Below are positions 53,726-63,457 of a stretch of 64,000 bases of DNA, one piece after another; positions within the stretch are counted from its first letter, which is position 1; each line of letters begins with the position of its first letter. A program made the position numbers and the translations under genes. The stretch covers positions 1,550,001 through 1,614,000 of the forward strand of contig NZ_JABAIA010000001.1 in the NCBI RefSeq assembly GCF_012641275.1. Direction: 5' to 3'. The DNA comes from Chitinophaga varians. Lineage in GTDB: Bacteria > Bacteroidota > Bacteroidia > Chitinophagales > Chitinophagaceae. The notes below the pieces were generated by a model. That model worked only from the letters and a program-made list of their open reading frames with translations, searched no databases and had not been told where the DNA came from.

Positions 53726-55219
53726 TTAATTTTTTTGTTGCTGGAGTTGCATAAAGTGTTTCACACCATTGGCCATCAGCGCTTCGAGGTAACCCGCTAC
53801 TGTTTCGGCAAATTGCGGAATAGTAGCCAGATCAGATCCCCAGAGCCTTTCATCGGCACATACGCTTTCTGCCAGTTGCAATGGAGAAGAATATGCTTCC
53901 CAATGTGCGGCAAAAATGGTGATGTTGTCATCGGTGATCTGGTACTCTTCGTCGCCCCGTTTACCAAAGTATTTACCGTCTTCCACACGGACAGGCTTCA
54001 GGAACAACAGCATCGCGGCAAAACCGAGGCACATGAATTCTGGCAGTGTCTTAAACTGATCAAAATACCGGGTCAGGGTGCGTACGTTGCGCGCATTCAT
54101 CTTCGAGCTTTCCTGGAAGGTGATGCTGATGAGCTTATGTGCAATGAACGGGTTCGCGAAACGGTCCAGCACGTCCTGCGCAAAGCTGGCCGCCTGCGGA
54201 CAGGTTTGTTCGATGGTAGGCAGTATCTCCCGCAACACTACTTCCTGGAAGAAATGACGCATATAGTCGTCCTGCATGCATTCATATACGGTGTTGAGGC
54301 CTGAAAGGTATGCCAGTGGCACCGCCGCCGTGTGACTGCCATTGAGCAGGCGCAGCTTCTGTTCCCGGAAAGGCACGATGCTGGGGGTTATCAGCATCCG
54401 TTCGTCTGCCTGATGGAAACCCAGTACTGACTGTACGTGGGCGTCTCCTTCAATTGCCCATAGCAGGAAAGGTTCCACTTCAATCCACAGTTTATCGGTA
54501 TAGCCTGCTTTCTCCTCCTGTTCTGCCAGGTTGCGGGGCTTGCCTGGCACAATCCTGTCCACCAGCGAGTTACAGAACTGGTTCTCTGTTTCAATCCATT
54601 GCACAAAAGCAGCCGGCATATCATTATAAGCCGCCAGCTTTAATACGATTTCTTTTAATAAACGTCCGTTGTCCACGACCAGTTCAGTAGGTACTATGAC
54701 AAAGCCGGTATTGCTGCTGCCACGGAAGTATTCGTACCGCGCTTTCAGCACTGCCAGCAGTTTGCCCGGAAAAGATGCCGGGGCGCTGTCCCCGATTTTC
54801 TCCGGGACATATTGTATGCCCACTTCCGTGGTGTTGGAGATGATGGTTTGTAAGCCCGGCTGCCGTACTGCCGCCAGCACTTCACCCCAATCTGCATTCG
54901 ATTGCAAAACCCGGCTAATAGAAGAATTGATCAGCACCTGGTCAACCAGTTCTCCCTGCGCAATACCTTTGATATGCGTAGTGTAAAGGTTGTCCTGGCT
55001 GGAGAATTCGCTGGTATCGCCATCCGTGGATTTCACGACCACTACACGGCCTTCGTAGCAGCCGCTGCGGTTGCCCTGGTCCACCAGGTAATCTACCAAC
55101 CCACGTAGTAATACGCCGGTACCAAACTGTAATATCTTTTCCGGAAAATGAAAGATTTTTTCATCAACGCCGGAATCTGTCTGATTTAATATATACTCTT
55201 TGTTTAATATATGTAGCAT
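53726..55219 (-). CDS. uxaB: Tagaturonate reductase UxaB
   Basis: A 497-residue mannitol-dehydrogenase-family enzyme. KILQFGTGVLLRGLVDYLVD at the start forms the nucleotide-binding strand, followed by ISNTTEVGIQY, VDRIVPGKPR and LLNGSHTAAVPLAYLSGL with the catalytic Asn/His region. It reduces tagaturonate to altronate, the substrate of UxaA. It is first in the five-gene operon. UxaB rather than UxuB is chosen because UxaA is present and no uxuA is seen. Confidence 0.9.
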   Translation of the reverse strand: MLHILNKEYILNQTDSGVDEKIFHFPEKILQFGTGVLLRGLVDYLVDQGNRSGCYEGRVVVVKSTDGDTSEFSSQDNLYTTHIKGIAQGELVDQVLINSSISRVLQSNADWGEVLAAVRQPGLQTIISNTTEVGIQYVPEKIGDSAPASFPGKLLAVLKARYEYFRGSSNTGFVIVPTELVVDNGRLLKEIVLKLAAYNDMPAAFVQWIETENQFCNSLVDRIVPGKPRNLAEQEEKAGYTDKLWIEVEPFLLWAIEGDAHVQSVLGFHQADERMLITPSIVPFREQKLRLLNGSHTAAVPLAYLSGLNTVYECMQDDYMRHFFQEVVLREILPTIEQTCPQAASFAQDVLDRFANPFIAHKLISITFQESSKMNARNVRTLTRYFDQFKTLPEFMCLGFAAMLLFLKPVRVEDGKYFGKRGDEEYQITDDNITIFAAHWEAYSSPLQLAESVCADERLWGSDLATIPQFAETVAGYLEALMANGVKHFMQLQQQKN

Positions 55220-55392
55220 CTCGTCTAAATTAGGCTAAATAGATACTTAATCCAATAAATATATAATCTTGCTATTACAAATTATAGTGTGTGGACAAAT
55301 ATTAGCCAAAACTGGGTAAAATGCTATCAAGCCCATAAGCAGCCTCAATGGGTGCATTAATTCTATCAATAGGCGGTTGCCCGGAAAATCAG

Positions 55393-55400
55393 TAATTTTG
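55393..55400 (+). promoter_or_regulatory. -7 box of the mnmA promoter
   Basis: TAATTTTG is a perfect match to TAnnTTTG, 20 bases before the mnmA start. A TTG at 55376-55378 may be the -33 element, though the spacing is short. Confidence 0.55.
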
Positions 55401-55419
55401 CATCCTTAAACTATAAAAA

Positions 55420-56532
55420 ATGAGCAAGCATGGTAAAGTGCTGGTGGCCATGAGCGGCGGTATCGACAGTACCGTTACAGCGCTGATGTTGCATGAGCAG
55501 GGCTATGAAGTGGTGGGGATCACCATGAAAACCTGGGATTATGCTTCTGCCGGTTCCAGTAAGAAGGAAACCGGCTGCTGTAACCTCGACTCGTTCAATG
55601 ATGCCCGCGCTGCCGCGGTGCATCACGGATTTCCGCACTTCGTGCTGGATATCCGCGATGAATTCGGGGACTTTGTCATCAATAACTTCGTAGACGAATA
55701 TATTGCCGGTCGCACCCCTAATCCGTGCGTACTGTGCAATACACATATCAAATGGCGCGCCCTCATGAAACGGGCCGACGCCATGGACTGTGATTTTATT
55801 GCCACCGGACACTACGGTCAGATCCGGCGTCACGACAACGGCCGCATGGTCATCAGCAAAGGAATCGACGAAACAAAAGATCAGAGCTACGTATTGTGGG
55901 GCATCCAGCAGGATGTTCTCGCCCGCACCATCCTTCCCCTCGGGAAGTACCGGAAAACGGAAATCAGGCAGATGGCCTTCGACTTCGGTTATCCCGAACT
56001 GGCCAAAAAAGCAGAAAGCTATGAGATCTGCTTCGTGCCCGACAACGACTACCGCGGGTTCCTCAAACGGAAAGTAGAAGGACTGGAAGAAAGAGTCAAC
56101 GGCGGCAACTTCGTGCTGGCTGATGGCACTATCGTGGGTAAACACAAAGGTTATCCCTTCTATACCATCGGACAACGGAAGGGCCTCGATATCGCCCTCG
56201 GACGCCCGGTATTCGTAACGGAAATCATCCCGGAAACAAATACCATCGTACTCGGCAACGAAGACGAACTGCAGAAAAATGAAATGTTCGTGAGCGGCCT
56301 CAACATGGGCAAGTATGAAACTATCCCTGAAGGCATGGAAGCCATCACTAAAATCCGCTACAAGGATCCAGGCGCCCTGAGCGTCCTGCACAATGAAGAC
56401 GGCAAAGTGAAAGTCAACTTCTTTGAACACGTAAAAGGTATCGCACCCGGACAATCAGCCGTCTTCTATGAAGGCGACGACGTGATCGGTGGCGGCATCA
56501 TCCAGCGCGGACCAATTTCATTGCACCAATAA
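55420..56532 (+). CDS. mnmA: tRNA 2-thiouridine(34) synthase MnmA
   Basis: A 370-residue enzyme. PP-loop AMSGGIDST near residue 8, then catalytic TPNPCVLCNTHIKW (first Cys) and ESYEICFVPDNDYRGFL (second Cys), GHYGQIRR, and a C-terminal beta-barrel (GQSAVFYEGDDVIGGG). It transfers sulphur to U34 of Lys, Glu and Gln tRNAs. It is monocistronic between its own promoter and a strong terminator. Confidence 0.95.
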   Translation: MSKHGKVLVAMSGGIDSTVTALMLHEQGYEVVGITMKTWDYASAGSSKKETGCCNLDSFNDARAAAVHHGFPHFVLDIRDEFGDFVINNFVDEYIAGRTPNPCVLCNTHIKWRALMKRADAMDCDFIATGHYGQIRRHDNGRMVISKGIDETKDQSYVLWGIQQDVLARTILPLGKYRKTEIRQMAFDFGYPELAKKAESYEICFVPDNDYRGFLKRKVEGLEERVNGGNFVLADGTIVGKHKGYPFYTIGQRKGLDIALGRPVFVTEIIPETNTIVLGNEDELQKNEMFVSGLNMGKYETIPEGMEAITKIRYKDPGALSVLHNEDGKVKVNFFEHVKGIAPGQSAVFYEGDDVIGGGIIQRGPISLHQ

Positions 56533-56553
56533 TCTTATACACAATAAACATAC

Positions 56554-56584
56554 AAGGGCGGGAACCATCCCGCCCTTTTTTTGT
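56554..56584 (+). terminator. Intrinsic terminator of mnmA
   Basis: A 9-bp stem AAGGGCGGG/CCCGCCCTT (56554-56562 with 56569-56577) followed by seven T residues, 20 bases after the stop codon. Confidence 0.9.
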
Positions 56585-56611
56585 ATTTTAGAAAGACAAC
56601 CACCTAATTGT

Positions 56612-57154
56612 ATGCATCCGTTACCCAACGTATTTCCACAACTGTACACCTCCCGCCTGGACCTCGTAGAGCTGCAGCCCTGGCACGCCGCCGATCTGCT
56701 GGAACTCTTTAGTGATCCCCTGGTCACGCAATATTACCACGTCATGCCCCTGAAAACAGAACTGGACGCGGAAAGGGTTATCTCCTATTTCTATCACCGC
56801 TACAAAGACCAGCTGGGCATCAGATGGGGCATCACTCTTCAGGGACAGTCAAAACTCATCGGCACCATCGGCTTCAACAGCTTTCCACAACTGCACCGCG
56901 GCGTGATCGTCTACGCCCTCGCACATGCCTACTGGGGCCAGGGATACATGACCGAAGCCATCCTGGAACTGGTACGCTACGGCTTCCGTGAACTGGAGCT
57001 CAGCCGCATCGAAGCGGAAGTAATGCCCGCCAATGTTTCCTCCGAAAGAGTATTGATAAAAAACGGCTTCCACCAGGAAGGCACGCTCAAAAAATGGATG
57101 GAATGGGAAGGGAGATTGTTTGATATTAATATGTGGGCGTTAGTGAGAGAGTAG
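56612..57154 (+). CDS. RimJ/RimL-like GNAT acetyltransferase
   Basis: A 180-residue protein from MHPLPNVFPQLYTSRLDLVEL. The start at 56612 lies beyond the mnmA terminator; longer frames run back into mnmA and are rejected. GNAT pattern: LYTSRLDLVELQPWHAADLLELF, YALAHAYWGQGYMTEAILELVRYGF (acetyl-CoA loop) and NVSSERVLIKNGFHQEGTLKKWM, typical of RimJ/RimL-type N-terminal acetyltransferases. The substrate is unknown. Confidence 0.85.
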   Translation: MHPLPNVFPQLYTSRLDLVELQPWHAADLLELFSDPLVTQYYHVMPLKTELDAERVISYFYHRYKDQLGIRWGITLQGQSKLIGTIGFNSFPQLHRGVIVYALAHAYWGQGYMTEAILELVRYGFRELELSRIEAEVMPANVSSERVLIKNGFHQEGTLKKWMEWEGRLFDINMWALVRE

Positions 57155-57155
57155 G

Positions 57156-57204
57156 TTGACAAAAAATTTATTGTCAAATCTTTTAACAATAAATTTTTTG
57201 TCAA
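57156..57204. terminator. Perfect AT-rich palindrome between convergent genes
   Basis: A 19-base arm TTGACAAAAAATTTATTGT (57156-57174) pairs perfectly with 57186-57204 across an 11-base loop. It fills the gap between the GNAT and methyltransferase stop codons, so it probably works as a shared terminator. Its low GC content is unlike the other terminators in the window. Confidence 0.6.
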
Positions 57205-57209
57205 ATCAT

Positions 57210-58373
57210 TTACGAAAACCTTACCGCAAACATCGTGTCTGCACCCTTGCCATATCCGGCAATTACGCCACCCTCCTGCTGCCGCAGTTCGCTGGTCTCT
57301 TCAATATATTGCACCACTTCTTCATTCTCCTGCCGGAATACGGAACAGGTAATATAAATCAATGAACCGCCCTTTTTCAGGAACGGTATAACGTTATGGG
57401 CTATACGTTTTTGTAACTGCTGATATTTGGTGATCTCTTCCCGCTTGAAGAAGCTGACGCTTTCCGGTGTACGTCCCCAGGTGCCGGAACCGCTGCACGG
57501 CGCATCGAGGATGATACCGTCAAACCGCTGCTGCCCCATTGTTTCAGGGAAACGATCGGCGGTGAGATCAGCCACGCGCGCTTCATAGTTTTTGATACCG
57601 GCGGCGGTAAAACGTTGCTGCAGATTTTCGAGAATGGAACGCCGCACATCGCTGACCAACAACTGTACATTGGGCTGCTGGTCTTTCAGCAGGATGGATT
57701 TACCGCCGCTGGCGGCGCAACAGTCCCACCAACGCTGGTTAGGCGCCGGATGGAATAAAGTGCCCGTCTGCTGACTGGAAGCGTCCTGTACTTCGTACCA
57801 GCTTTTTTCGGTCAGCAGCGTTTCTACTTTAGTGCCGTTGGGCAGGGCCACGGTGGCGTTGTTTTCAAAAACTTCATAGGACACGGCAGCTTCCTGCAGC
57901 AGCTTCAATACCTTGTCCATACGGCCGTTCCGCACACGGATAAACAGCCGCGGCTGCTGCAGGAACGACAGCCCGAAAGCTTCTGCATCAATAGCTGGGG
58001 ACAATTCGTCCAGGAAAGGAAAAATACGTGTAGCCGTTACCGGTAGGTCCAGCAATGCGGCTTTATCTGCCAGTGGCAAAGTTACCTTTTCATCCCATTC
58101 GGGCCTGAGTGCTTTCAGCAGGTCCGTAGAGGCAGTTTCGCACAGGAAAGCGCCTGCGATCAAACGTTCTGCTGTGCTCAGTTCCCGGCCCCAGTCACCG
58201 AGGCGGTAATAGTGATATACCAGTTGCGAAATCCAGCGCCGGTCGCGGCTACCCATGTAAGGGTGTTCCTTGAAAAAAGCTTTCAGGAAATGATGCAATG
58301 GCAGGCTGCCCTGATAGGCGCCAATAATTTTGGTAGCAGAGGCTACATAATTCTCCCAACGGGTCATATACAA
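57210..58373 (-). CDS. RsmB/NOP-family RNA cytosine-C5 methyltransferase
   Basis: A 387-residue protein with an N-terminal NusB-like helical part and a C-terminal SAM-dependent domain: WWDCCAASGGKSILL (SAM-binding loop), ILDAPCSGSGTWGRTPE (motif IV with Cys) and YITCSVFRQENEEVV (motif VI catalytic Cys). It should methylate a cytosine of 16S rRNA or tRNA. It is somewhat shorter than E. coli RsmB, so the exact target is uncertain. Confidence 0.88.
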   Translation of the reverse strand: MYMTRWENYVASATKIIGAYQGSLPLHHFLKAFFKEHPYMGSRDRRWISQLVYHYYRLGDWGRELSTAERLIAGAFLCETASTDLLKALRPEWDEKVTLPLADKAALLDLPVTATRIFPFLDELSPAIDAEAFGLSFLQQPRLFIRVRNGRMDKVLKLLQEAAVSYEVFENNATVALPNGTKVETLLTEKSWYEVQDASSQQTGTLFHPAPNQRWWDCCAASGGKSILLKDQQPNVQLLVSDVRRSILENLQQRFTAAGIKNYEARVADLTADRFPETMGQQRFDGIILDAPCSGSGTWGRTPESVSFFKREEITKYQQLQKRIAHNVIPFLKKGGSLIYITCSVFRQENEEVVQYIEETSELRQQEGGVIAGYGKGADTMFAVRFS

Positions 58374-58382
58374 AGGTATCCT

Positions 58383-58415
58383 AAAAAAACGGGGCGAAGA
58401 TTGCTCTTCGCCCCG
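58383..58415 (-). terminator. Terminator of the sucA-sucB unit
   Basis: An 11-bp stem CGGGGCGAAGA/TCTTCGCCCCG (58390-58400 with 58405-58415) followed by seven U residues in minus-strand RNA, 20 bases beyond the sucB stop codon. Confidence 0.88.
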
Positions 58416-58435
58416 CTATATTTAAAAAGCTGTTA

Positions 58436-60001
58436 TTAGAGTTTCAGCAGCGCTTTCAGTGGATCTTTACCGAACAGCAGCTGTTCAGGATTTTCCAGCA
58501 TTTCCTTCACTCTTACGAGGAAGCTCACTGACTCACGGCCGTCGATGATACGGTGGTCATAGCTCAGCGCGATGTACATCATCGGACGGATCACTACCTG
58601 ACCGTTAACCGCCATCGGGCGGTCCTGGATTTTGTGCATGCCCAGGATAGCGGATTGCGGGATGTTGATGATCGGTGTGCTCATCAGGGAACCGAATACG
58701 CCGCCGTTGGTGATGGTGAAAGTACCACCGGTCATTTCAGGGATGGTCAGTTTGTTCTCACGCGCTTTGGTAGCCAGTTCCAGCACGGCTTTTTCGATAC
58801 CGGCCATGTCCAGGCTTTCAGCGTTGCGGATCACTGGTACAACCAGGCCTTTAGGCGCAGACACTGCGATGGAAACATCACAGTAATCGTGGTATACCAG
58901 CTCTTCGCCATCGATATAGGCATTTACGGAAGGGAACTCCTGTAATGCAAAGCAGCAGGCTTTGGTGAAGAAGCTCATAAAGCCCAGGTTCACCTCGTGC
59001 TGTTTTTTGAAGATGTCTTTGTATTTGGCACGCAGCGCCATGATGTTGGTCATGTCTACCTCGTTAAAGGTAGTCAGCATAGCGGTGGTGTTTTTGGCTT
59101 CTACCAGGCGGCGGGAAACGGTTTTACGCAGGTTGCTCATTTTCTCGCGACGTTCGTTGCGGGAGAACATTTCCTGACCGATGGCTACGCCCGGGTTCTG
59201 CAGGGCGGCATACACATCATCTTTCATGATTTTGCCGTGAGCGCCGGAACCTTTGATGGTAGCCGGGTCTACATGTTTATCAGCAATCACTGCGGCCGCT
59301 ACCGGCGTAGTGCGGATATCATTCGGAATGCTGGTCACCGGGGCCTGCTGGGCCTGTGGGGCGGCAGCTTTCGCTGGCTGAGCGGCCGGCGCAGCAGCCG
59401 GTGCGGCTTTACCGGCAGGACGCGCTGCGCTGGTATCTATTTTACAGGCTACATCGCCTATTTTTAAGGTATCTCCTTCTTTGGCTACCAGGCTCAGCAC
59501 ACCAGCTTCTTCGGCGTTCAGCTCAAAAGTGGCTTTCTCTGACTCCAGTTCACACAGCACTTCATCTCTCTCTACATAGTCACCTTCTTTTTTGGTCCAC
59601 TTCACCAGCGTTACTTCGCTGATTGACTCACCTACTGTAGGCACTTTCATTTCAATGACCCCTTTGTTCACCGCCGGTGCTGCAGGCGCTTCAGCTGCTG
59701 CTGCCGGAGCGGCGGCTGCAACCGGTGCTGCCGGTGCCGGAGCGGCGTCCTGGGCAGGCGCTGCCGCAGCGGTATCAATAGTGCAAGCCACATCACCAAT
59801 CTTCAGCGTGGCTCCTTCCTGTGCTGCGATTTTCAGGATACCTGCTTTCTCTGCATTCAGTTCAAAGGTGGCCTTCTCTGATTCCATTTCACACAACACT
59901 TCGTCCTGCTGCACATAATCTCCGTCTTTTTTCAACCACTTTGCAATTGTTACCTCGCTAATAGATTCTCCTACCGTAGGGACTTTGATTTCGATAACCA
60001 T
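58436..60001 (-). CDS. sucB: 2-oxoglutarate dehydrogenase E2, dihydrolipoyl succinyltransferase
   Basis: A 521-residue E2 with two lipoyl domains (about 1-77 and 115-192), each with the lipoylated Lys in [11 protein letters not shown], joined by Ala/Pro-rich linkers. A peripheral subunit-binding domain follows (about 240-280, [21 protein letters not shown]), then the catalytic domain with [19 protein letters not shown]. It transfers the succinyl group to CoA in the TCA cycle. Two lipoyl domains instead of the single one of E. coli SucB is the main difference. It lies 102 bases after sucA. Confidence 0.95.
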   Translation of the reverse strand: MVIEIKVPTVGESISEVTIAKWLKKDGDYVQQDEVLCEMESEKATFELNAEKAGILKIAAQEGATLKIGDVACTIDTAAAAPAQDAAPAPAAPVAAAAPAAAAEAPAAPAVNKGVIEMKVPTVGESISEVTLVKWTKKEGDYVERDEVLCELESEKATFELNAEEAGVLSLVAKEGDTLKIGDVACKIDTSAARPAGKAAPAAAPAAQPAKAAAPQAQQAPVTSIPNDIRTTPVAAAVIADKHVDPATIKGSGAHGKIMKDDVYAALQNPGVAIGQEMFSRNERREKMSNLRKTVSRRLVEAKNTTAMLTTFNEVDMTNIMALRAKYKDIFKKQHEVNLGFMSFFTKACCFALQEFPSVNAYIDGEELVYHDYCDVSIAVSAPKGLVVPVIRNAESLDMAGIEKAVLELATKARENKLTIPEMTGGTFTITNGGVFGSLMSTPIINIPQSAILGMHKIQDRPMAVNGQVVIRPMMYIALSYDHRIIDGRESVSFLVRVKEMLENPEQLLFGKDPLKALLKL

Positions 60002-60103
60002 ATTTTATCAGTTGATGGTGAACCAGTGTTTAGCTGCCGGCGATCTCCGTCGCTAAAGGCTAACAGCTGAACACTCGTTTCTGTTTATAGTTTGCTGTTT
60101 TAG

Positions 60104-62860
60104 TTAGATGTTAAAAGCTGTATCGATGATCTGCTGCTGCTCACGGGCATGCACTTTCGCATAACCGGTAGCGGTAGACGCACTTGGATTACGGCTGATA
60201 ACACCATAGTTGATCTGCTTCAGGTTCATCTGCAGGTAAGCTGCAGCGCCCATGTTCAGCGGCTCTTCCTGTACCCAGAAGAAAGTAGCGCCTTTGTATT
60301 TCTGCGCAATCGCTTCCAGCTGTTTTACAGGCAGCGGGTACAACTGTTCCAGCCTTACAATGGCCACATCTTTACGGTCTTCCTTCATCTGTTTGTCGCT
60401 CAGGTCAAAATACATTTTACCGGTACAGAGCAACACTTTTTTCACCACGGAAGCATCTGTAACGAACGGATCGTCCAGTACTTCTTTAAACCCGCCCTGG
60501 GTGAACTCTTCCATAGTGGAATAAGCACCGGTATGTCGCAGGTTGGCTTTCGGTGAGAAGTTGATCAATGGTTTGCGGAACTGCCAGGTCAACTGACGAC
60601 GCAGCGCATGGAAGAAGTTGGCCGCAGTAGTGATATTAGTGATCACCATGTTCTCTTCCGCACAGGTCTGCAGGAAACGCTCCGGACGGGCGTTGGAGTG
60701 GTCCGGGCCACCACCTTCATAACCATGAGGCAGCAACATTACCAGGCCATTCTGCGTTGTCCATTTCTGTTCAGCACTGCTGATATACTGGTCAATAACA
60801 GTCTGCGCGCCGTTTACGAAGTCGCCGTACTGCGCTTCCCAGAGTACCAGGGCGTTGGGGTTGGCCATGGCATAACCATATTCAAAGCCCAGCACACCGT
60901 ATTCGCTCAACAGGGAGTTGTATATTCTGAACTTGCCTTGTTTTTCGGCCAGATTACTTAAACGGTTATACGTTTCGTTGGTATTTTCATCAAACAGTAC
61001 AGCATGACGGTGGGAGAAAGTACCGCGTTTCACGTCTTCTCCGCTCATACGTACGTCCTTGCCTTCAATCAGCAGGCTGGCATAGGCCAACAGTTCACCG
61101 GTGGCCCAGTCAACTTTGCCTTCTTCCTGGTACAGTTTGATTTTGTCCTGTAACAGTTTGCTCACTTTACGCAGTGGCACGAAGTTCTCCGGCCATTTCA
61201 TCAGGGCGTCAAACAGACGTTTGAAGTCCTCTTCTTTAATAGCGGTCACCGGTGAGCTTTCGAAGTCCTGCGGGGTCGCTTTGCGCAGCGCCTGCCACCA
61301 TTCTTCCGGCTTCTGGTTGGAATAAGGCAGCGGATGTTGTTTTACTTCATCCAGACGGGCCTGCAGGTCGCCCCAGAAGGCTGTCTCCATTTCTTTGGCC
61401 AGCGCCTGTGCATCGGGTTCGCCGTTGTTGAGCAGGTACTGGGTATATACTTCACGCGGATTCGGATGTTTGTCGATCAGCGCATACAGGCTGGGTTGGG
61501 TGAATTTAGGCTCATCACCTTCGTTGTGGCCATGTTTGCGGTAGCAAACCATGTCGATGTAGATGTCCTCGTTAAACTCCTGACGGTAGCGGGCAGCCAG
61601 CTGGGCTACTTTCACCACGGCTTCGGTGTCATCACCATTTACGTGGAATACCGGCGCCTGCACGATAGAAGCAACGCTGGTACAGTAATCGGAAGAGCGG
61701 GCGTCATCAAAATCGGTGGTGAAACCGATCTGGTTGTTGATCACAAAGTGAATGGTACCACCGGTAGAGTAACCCTTCAGTTTGCTCATCTGCTCCACTT
61801 CGTATACAATGCCCTGACCAGCCACGGCGGCGTCGCCATGGATCAGGATAGGCAATATCTTGTCATAGTCACTGTCGTAGATCACGTCAGCCTTGCTGCG
61901 GGAGAAACCGATCACGATCGGGTCTACCACTTCCAGGTGAGACGGGTTAGGCATCAGCTGCAGGTTCACCGTGTTACCGGAAGGCGTACTTACCTGTGAA
62001 CGGAAGCCGAGGTGATATTTCACGTCGCCACTGCCCATGGTCATGTCCGGAACGGCCAGGCCTTCAAACTCGTTGAAGATCTGCTCGTAGGTCTTACCCA
62101 GGATATTGGCCAGTACGTTCAAACGGCCACGGTGTGCCATACCGATCACGGATTCTTTTACGCCGTATTCAGCAGCCACGTTGATCATCGCGTCCAGTGC
62201 CGGAATAGTGGATTCACCACCTTCCAGGCCAAAACGTTTCTGACCAATATATTTGGTATGCAGGAATTTTTCAAAAATAACGCCCTGGTTCAGTTTCTGC
62301 AACACCCGGCGGCGTTGCTCCAGAGACAGCGGTTGTGTCATAATGGCCTCAAACTCTTTTTCCAGCCATTTGGATTTGTCGCGGTCATTGATATAGGTAT
62401 ACTGAATACCAACAGAGCCTGCGTAAATCTTTTTCATATGCGCCACAATCTCTTCCAGTGTGGCGTCTTTCAGTCCAACCACGATACCTGCATAGAACCG
62501 GGTTTTGAGATCAGCATCTCCCAGTCCATAGCTGGCCAGATCGAGATTGGCCCTTCTGTCTTTTCTTTCGCGGATAGGGTTGGTTTTAGCAATGAGATGG
62601 CCCTTTTTGCGGTATGCCTGGATAAGGCGGTATACGCCCAGTTCCTTGGCCTGTTGATCACCACTCACCGGCACGGAGCCGCCGCCTGCTGCCGGAGCCG
62701 CACCTGACGCTTTACCATTTGCGTTGGAAACCGCAAAATCAAATCCTTCAAAAAATTTCACCCAATCAGGGTCTACAGAATTGGGATCTTTGAGGAAATC
62801 CTGGTATAACGATTCAATGTAAGCAGGATGTGAGTTAGTGACAAATGAGAAGTCCTTCAT
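60104..62860 (-). CDS. sucA: 2-oxoglutarate dehydrogenase E1
   Basis: A 918-residue thiamine-diphosphate enzyme. N-terminal E1o-type helix DFSFVTNSHPAYIESLYQDFL, then the IGMAHRGRLNVLANILGK and GDAAVAGQGIVYE regions that bind ThDP and metal, YCTSVASIVQAPVFHVNGDD, and the transketolase-like part with LPHGYEGGGPDHSNARPERFLQ. C-terminus ATGYAKVHAREQQQIIDTAF. It decarboxylates 2-oxoglutarate and passes succinyl to SucB. Confidence 0.96.
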   Translation of the reverse strand: MKDFSFVTNSHPAYIESLYQDFLKDPNSVDPDWVKFFEGFDFAVSNANGKASGAAPAAGGGSVPVSGDQQAKELGVYRLIQAYRKKGHLIAKTNPIRERKDRRANLDLASYGLGDADLKTRFYAGIVVGLKDATLEEIVAHMKKIYAGSVGIQYTYINDRDKSKWLEKEFEAIMTQPLSLEQRRRVLQKLNQGVIFEKFLHTKYIGQKRFGLEGGESTIPALDAMINVAAEYGVKESVIGMAHRGRLNVLANILGKTYEQIFNEFEGLAVPDMTMGSGDVKYHLGFRSQVSTPSGNTVNLQLMPNPSHLEVVDPIVIGFSRSKADVIYDSDYDKILPILIHGDAAVAGQGIVYEVEQMSKLKGYSTGGTIHFVINNQIGFTTDFDDARSSDYCTSVASIVQAPVFHVNGDDTEAVVKVAQLAARYRQEFNEDIYIDMVCYRKHGHNEGDEPKFTQPSLYALIDKHPNPREVYTQYLLNNGEPDAQALAKEMETAFWGDLQARLDEVKQHPLPYSNQKPEEWWQALRKATPQDFESSPVTAIKEEDFKRLFDALMKWPENFVPLRKVSKLLQDKIKLYQEEGKVDWATGELLAYASLLIEGKDVRMSGEDVKRGTFSHRHAVLFDENTNETYNRLSNLAEKQGKFRIYNSLLSEYGVLGFEYGYAMANPNALVLWEAQYGDFVNGAQTVIDQYISSAEQKWTTQNGLVMLLPHGYEGGGPDHSNARPERFLQTCAEENMVITNITTAANFFHALRRQLTWQFRKPLINFSPKANLRHTGAYSTMEEFTQGGFKEVLDDPFVTDASVVKKVLLCTGKMYFDLSDKQMKEDRKDVAIVRLEQLYPLPVKQLEAIAQKYKGATFFWVQEEPLNMGAAAYLQMNLKQINYGVISRNPSASTATGYAKVHAREQQQIIDTAFNI

Positions 62861-63060
62861 TTACAACGAGTTTTGCTGATCTTCAGTTCAAATACTTTTC
62901 TGTTGGTGCCCGATATATTAATATATGGGATTGCAAATATCGCACGTTTTTTAATACAGAGGATGGAAAAAATGAGAAAATATCATATGATTTAGGTTGA
63001 TTGTAAATATGGTTTAATGCCTAACTTTGATCGCCGGACGGAAAACTTGTTTTTTGTTTG

Positions 63061-63088
63061 TTTGGTATTTGGAATATCCTTACCTTTG
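63061..63088 (+). promoter_or_regulatory. Promoter of rpsT
   Basis: TTTG at 63061-63064 and a perfect -7 box TACCTTTG at 63081-63088. The leader would be about 20 bases. Confidence 0.6.
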
Positions 63089-63113
63089 CCGTCCGAAACT
63101 TGAAATTTGAAAA

Positions 63114-63368
63114 ATGGCAAATCATAAAGCAACGAAAAAAGACGTACGTCAAAGCAGAAAGCGTAATGAGCGTAACCGTTACTACGGTAAAACTACTCGT
63201 AATGCCATCCGTGACCTGAAGGCGATAACTGACAAAGCGCAAGCTGAGAAAGAATTATCTGATGTGGCATCTATGATTGACAAGCTGGCTAAACGTAACG
63301 TTATCCACAAAAACAAAGCTGCAAATCTGAAAAGCAAGCTCGCTAAGAAAATAGCTACCCTGGCTTAG
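63114..63368 (+). CDS. rpsT: 30S ribosomal protein S20
   Basis: An 84-residue basic protein with the S20 pattern: [20 protein letters not shown], then [14 protein letters not shown] and the helical end [21 protein letters not shown]. It binds 16S rRNA early in 30S assembly. Length and composition are normal; it has its own promoter and terminator. Confidence 0.96.
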   Translation: MANHKATKKDVRQSRKRNERNRYYGKTTRNAIRDLKAITDKAQAEKELSDVASMIDKLAKRNVIHKNKAANLKSKLAKKIATLA

Positions 63369-63392
63369 TCCTTTTCAGTAACAAATATTTAC

Positions 63393-63426
63393 AGCTCTTC
63401 CTTACCAAAGGAAGGGCTTTTTGTTT
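63393..63426 (+). terminator. Intrinsic terminator of rpsT
   Basis: An 11-base stem with one G-U pair (63393-63403 with 63408-63418, loop ACCA), followed by a T-rich run. Confidence 0.85.
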
Positions 63427-63457
63427 TTCCTATCGCCTTCATATATATTTTCTTCTT

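Noticed and set aside
55411..56454. 347-codon minus-strand open frame
   Set aside because: It is the antisense of mnmA, which has every catalytic motif.
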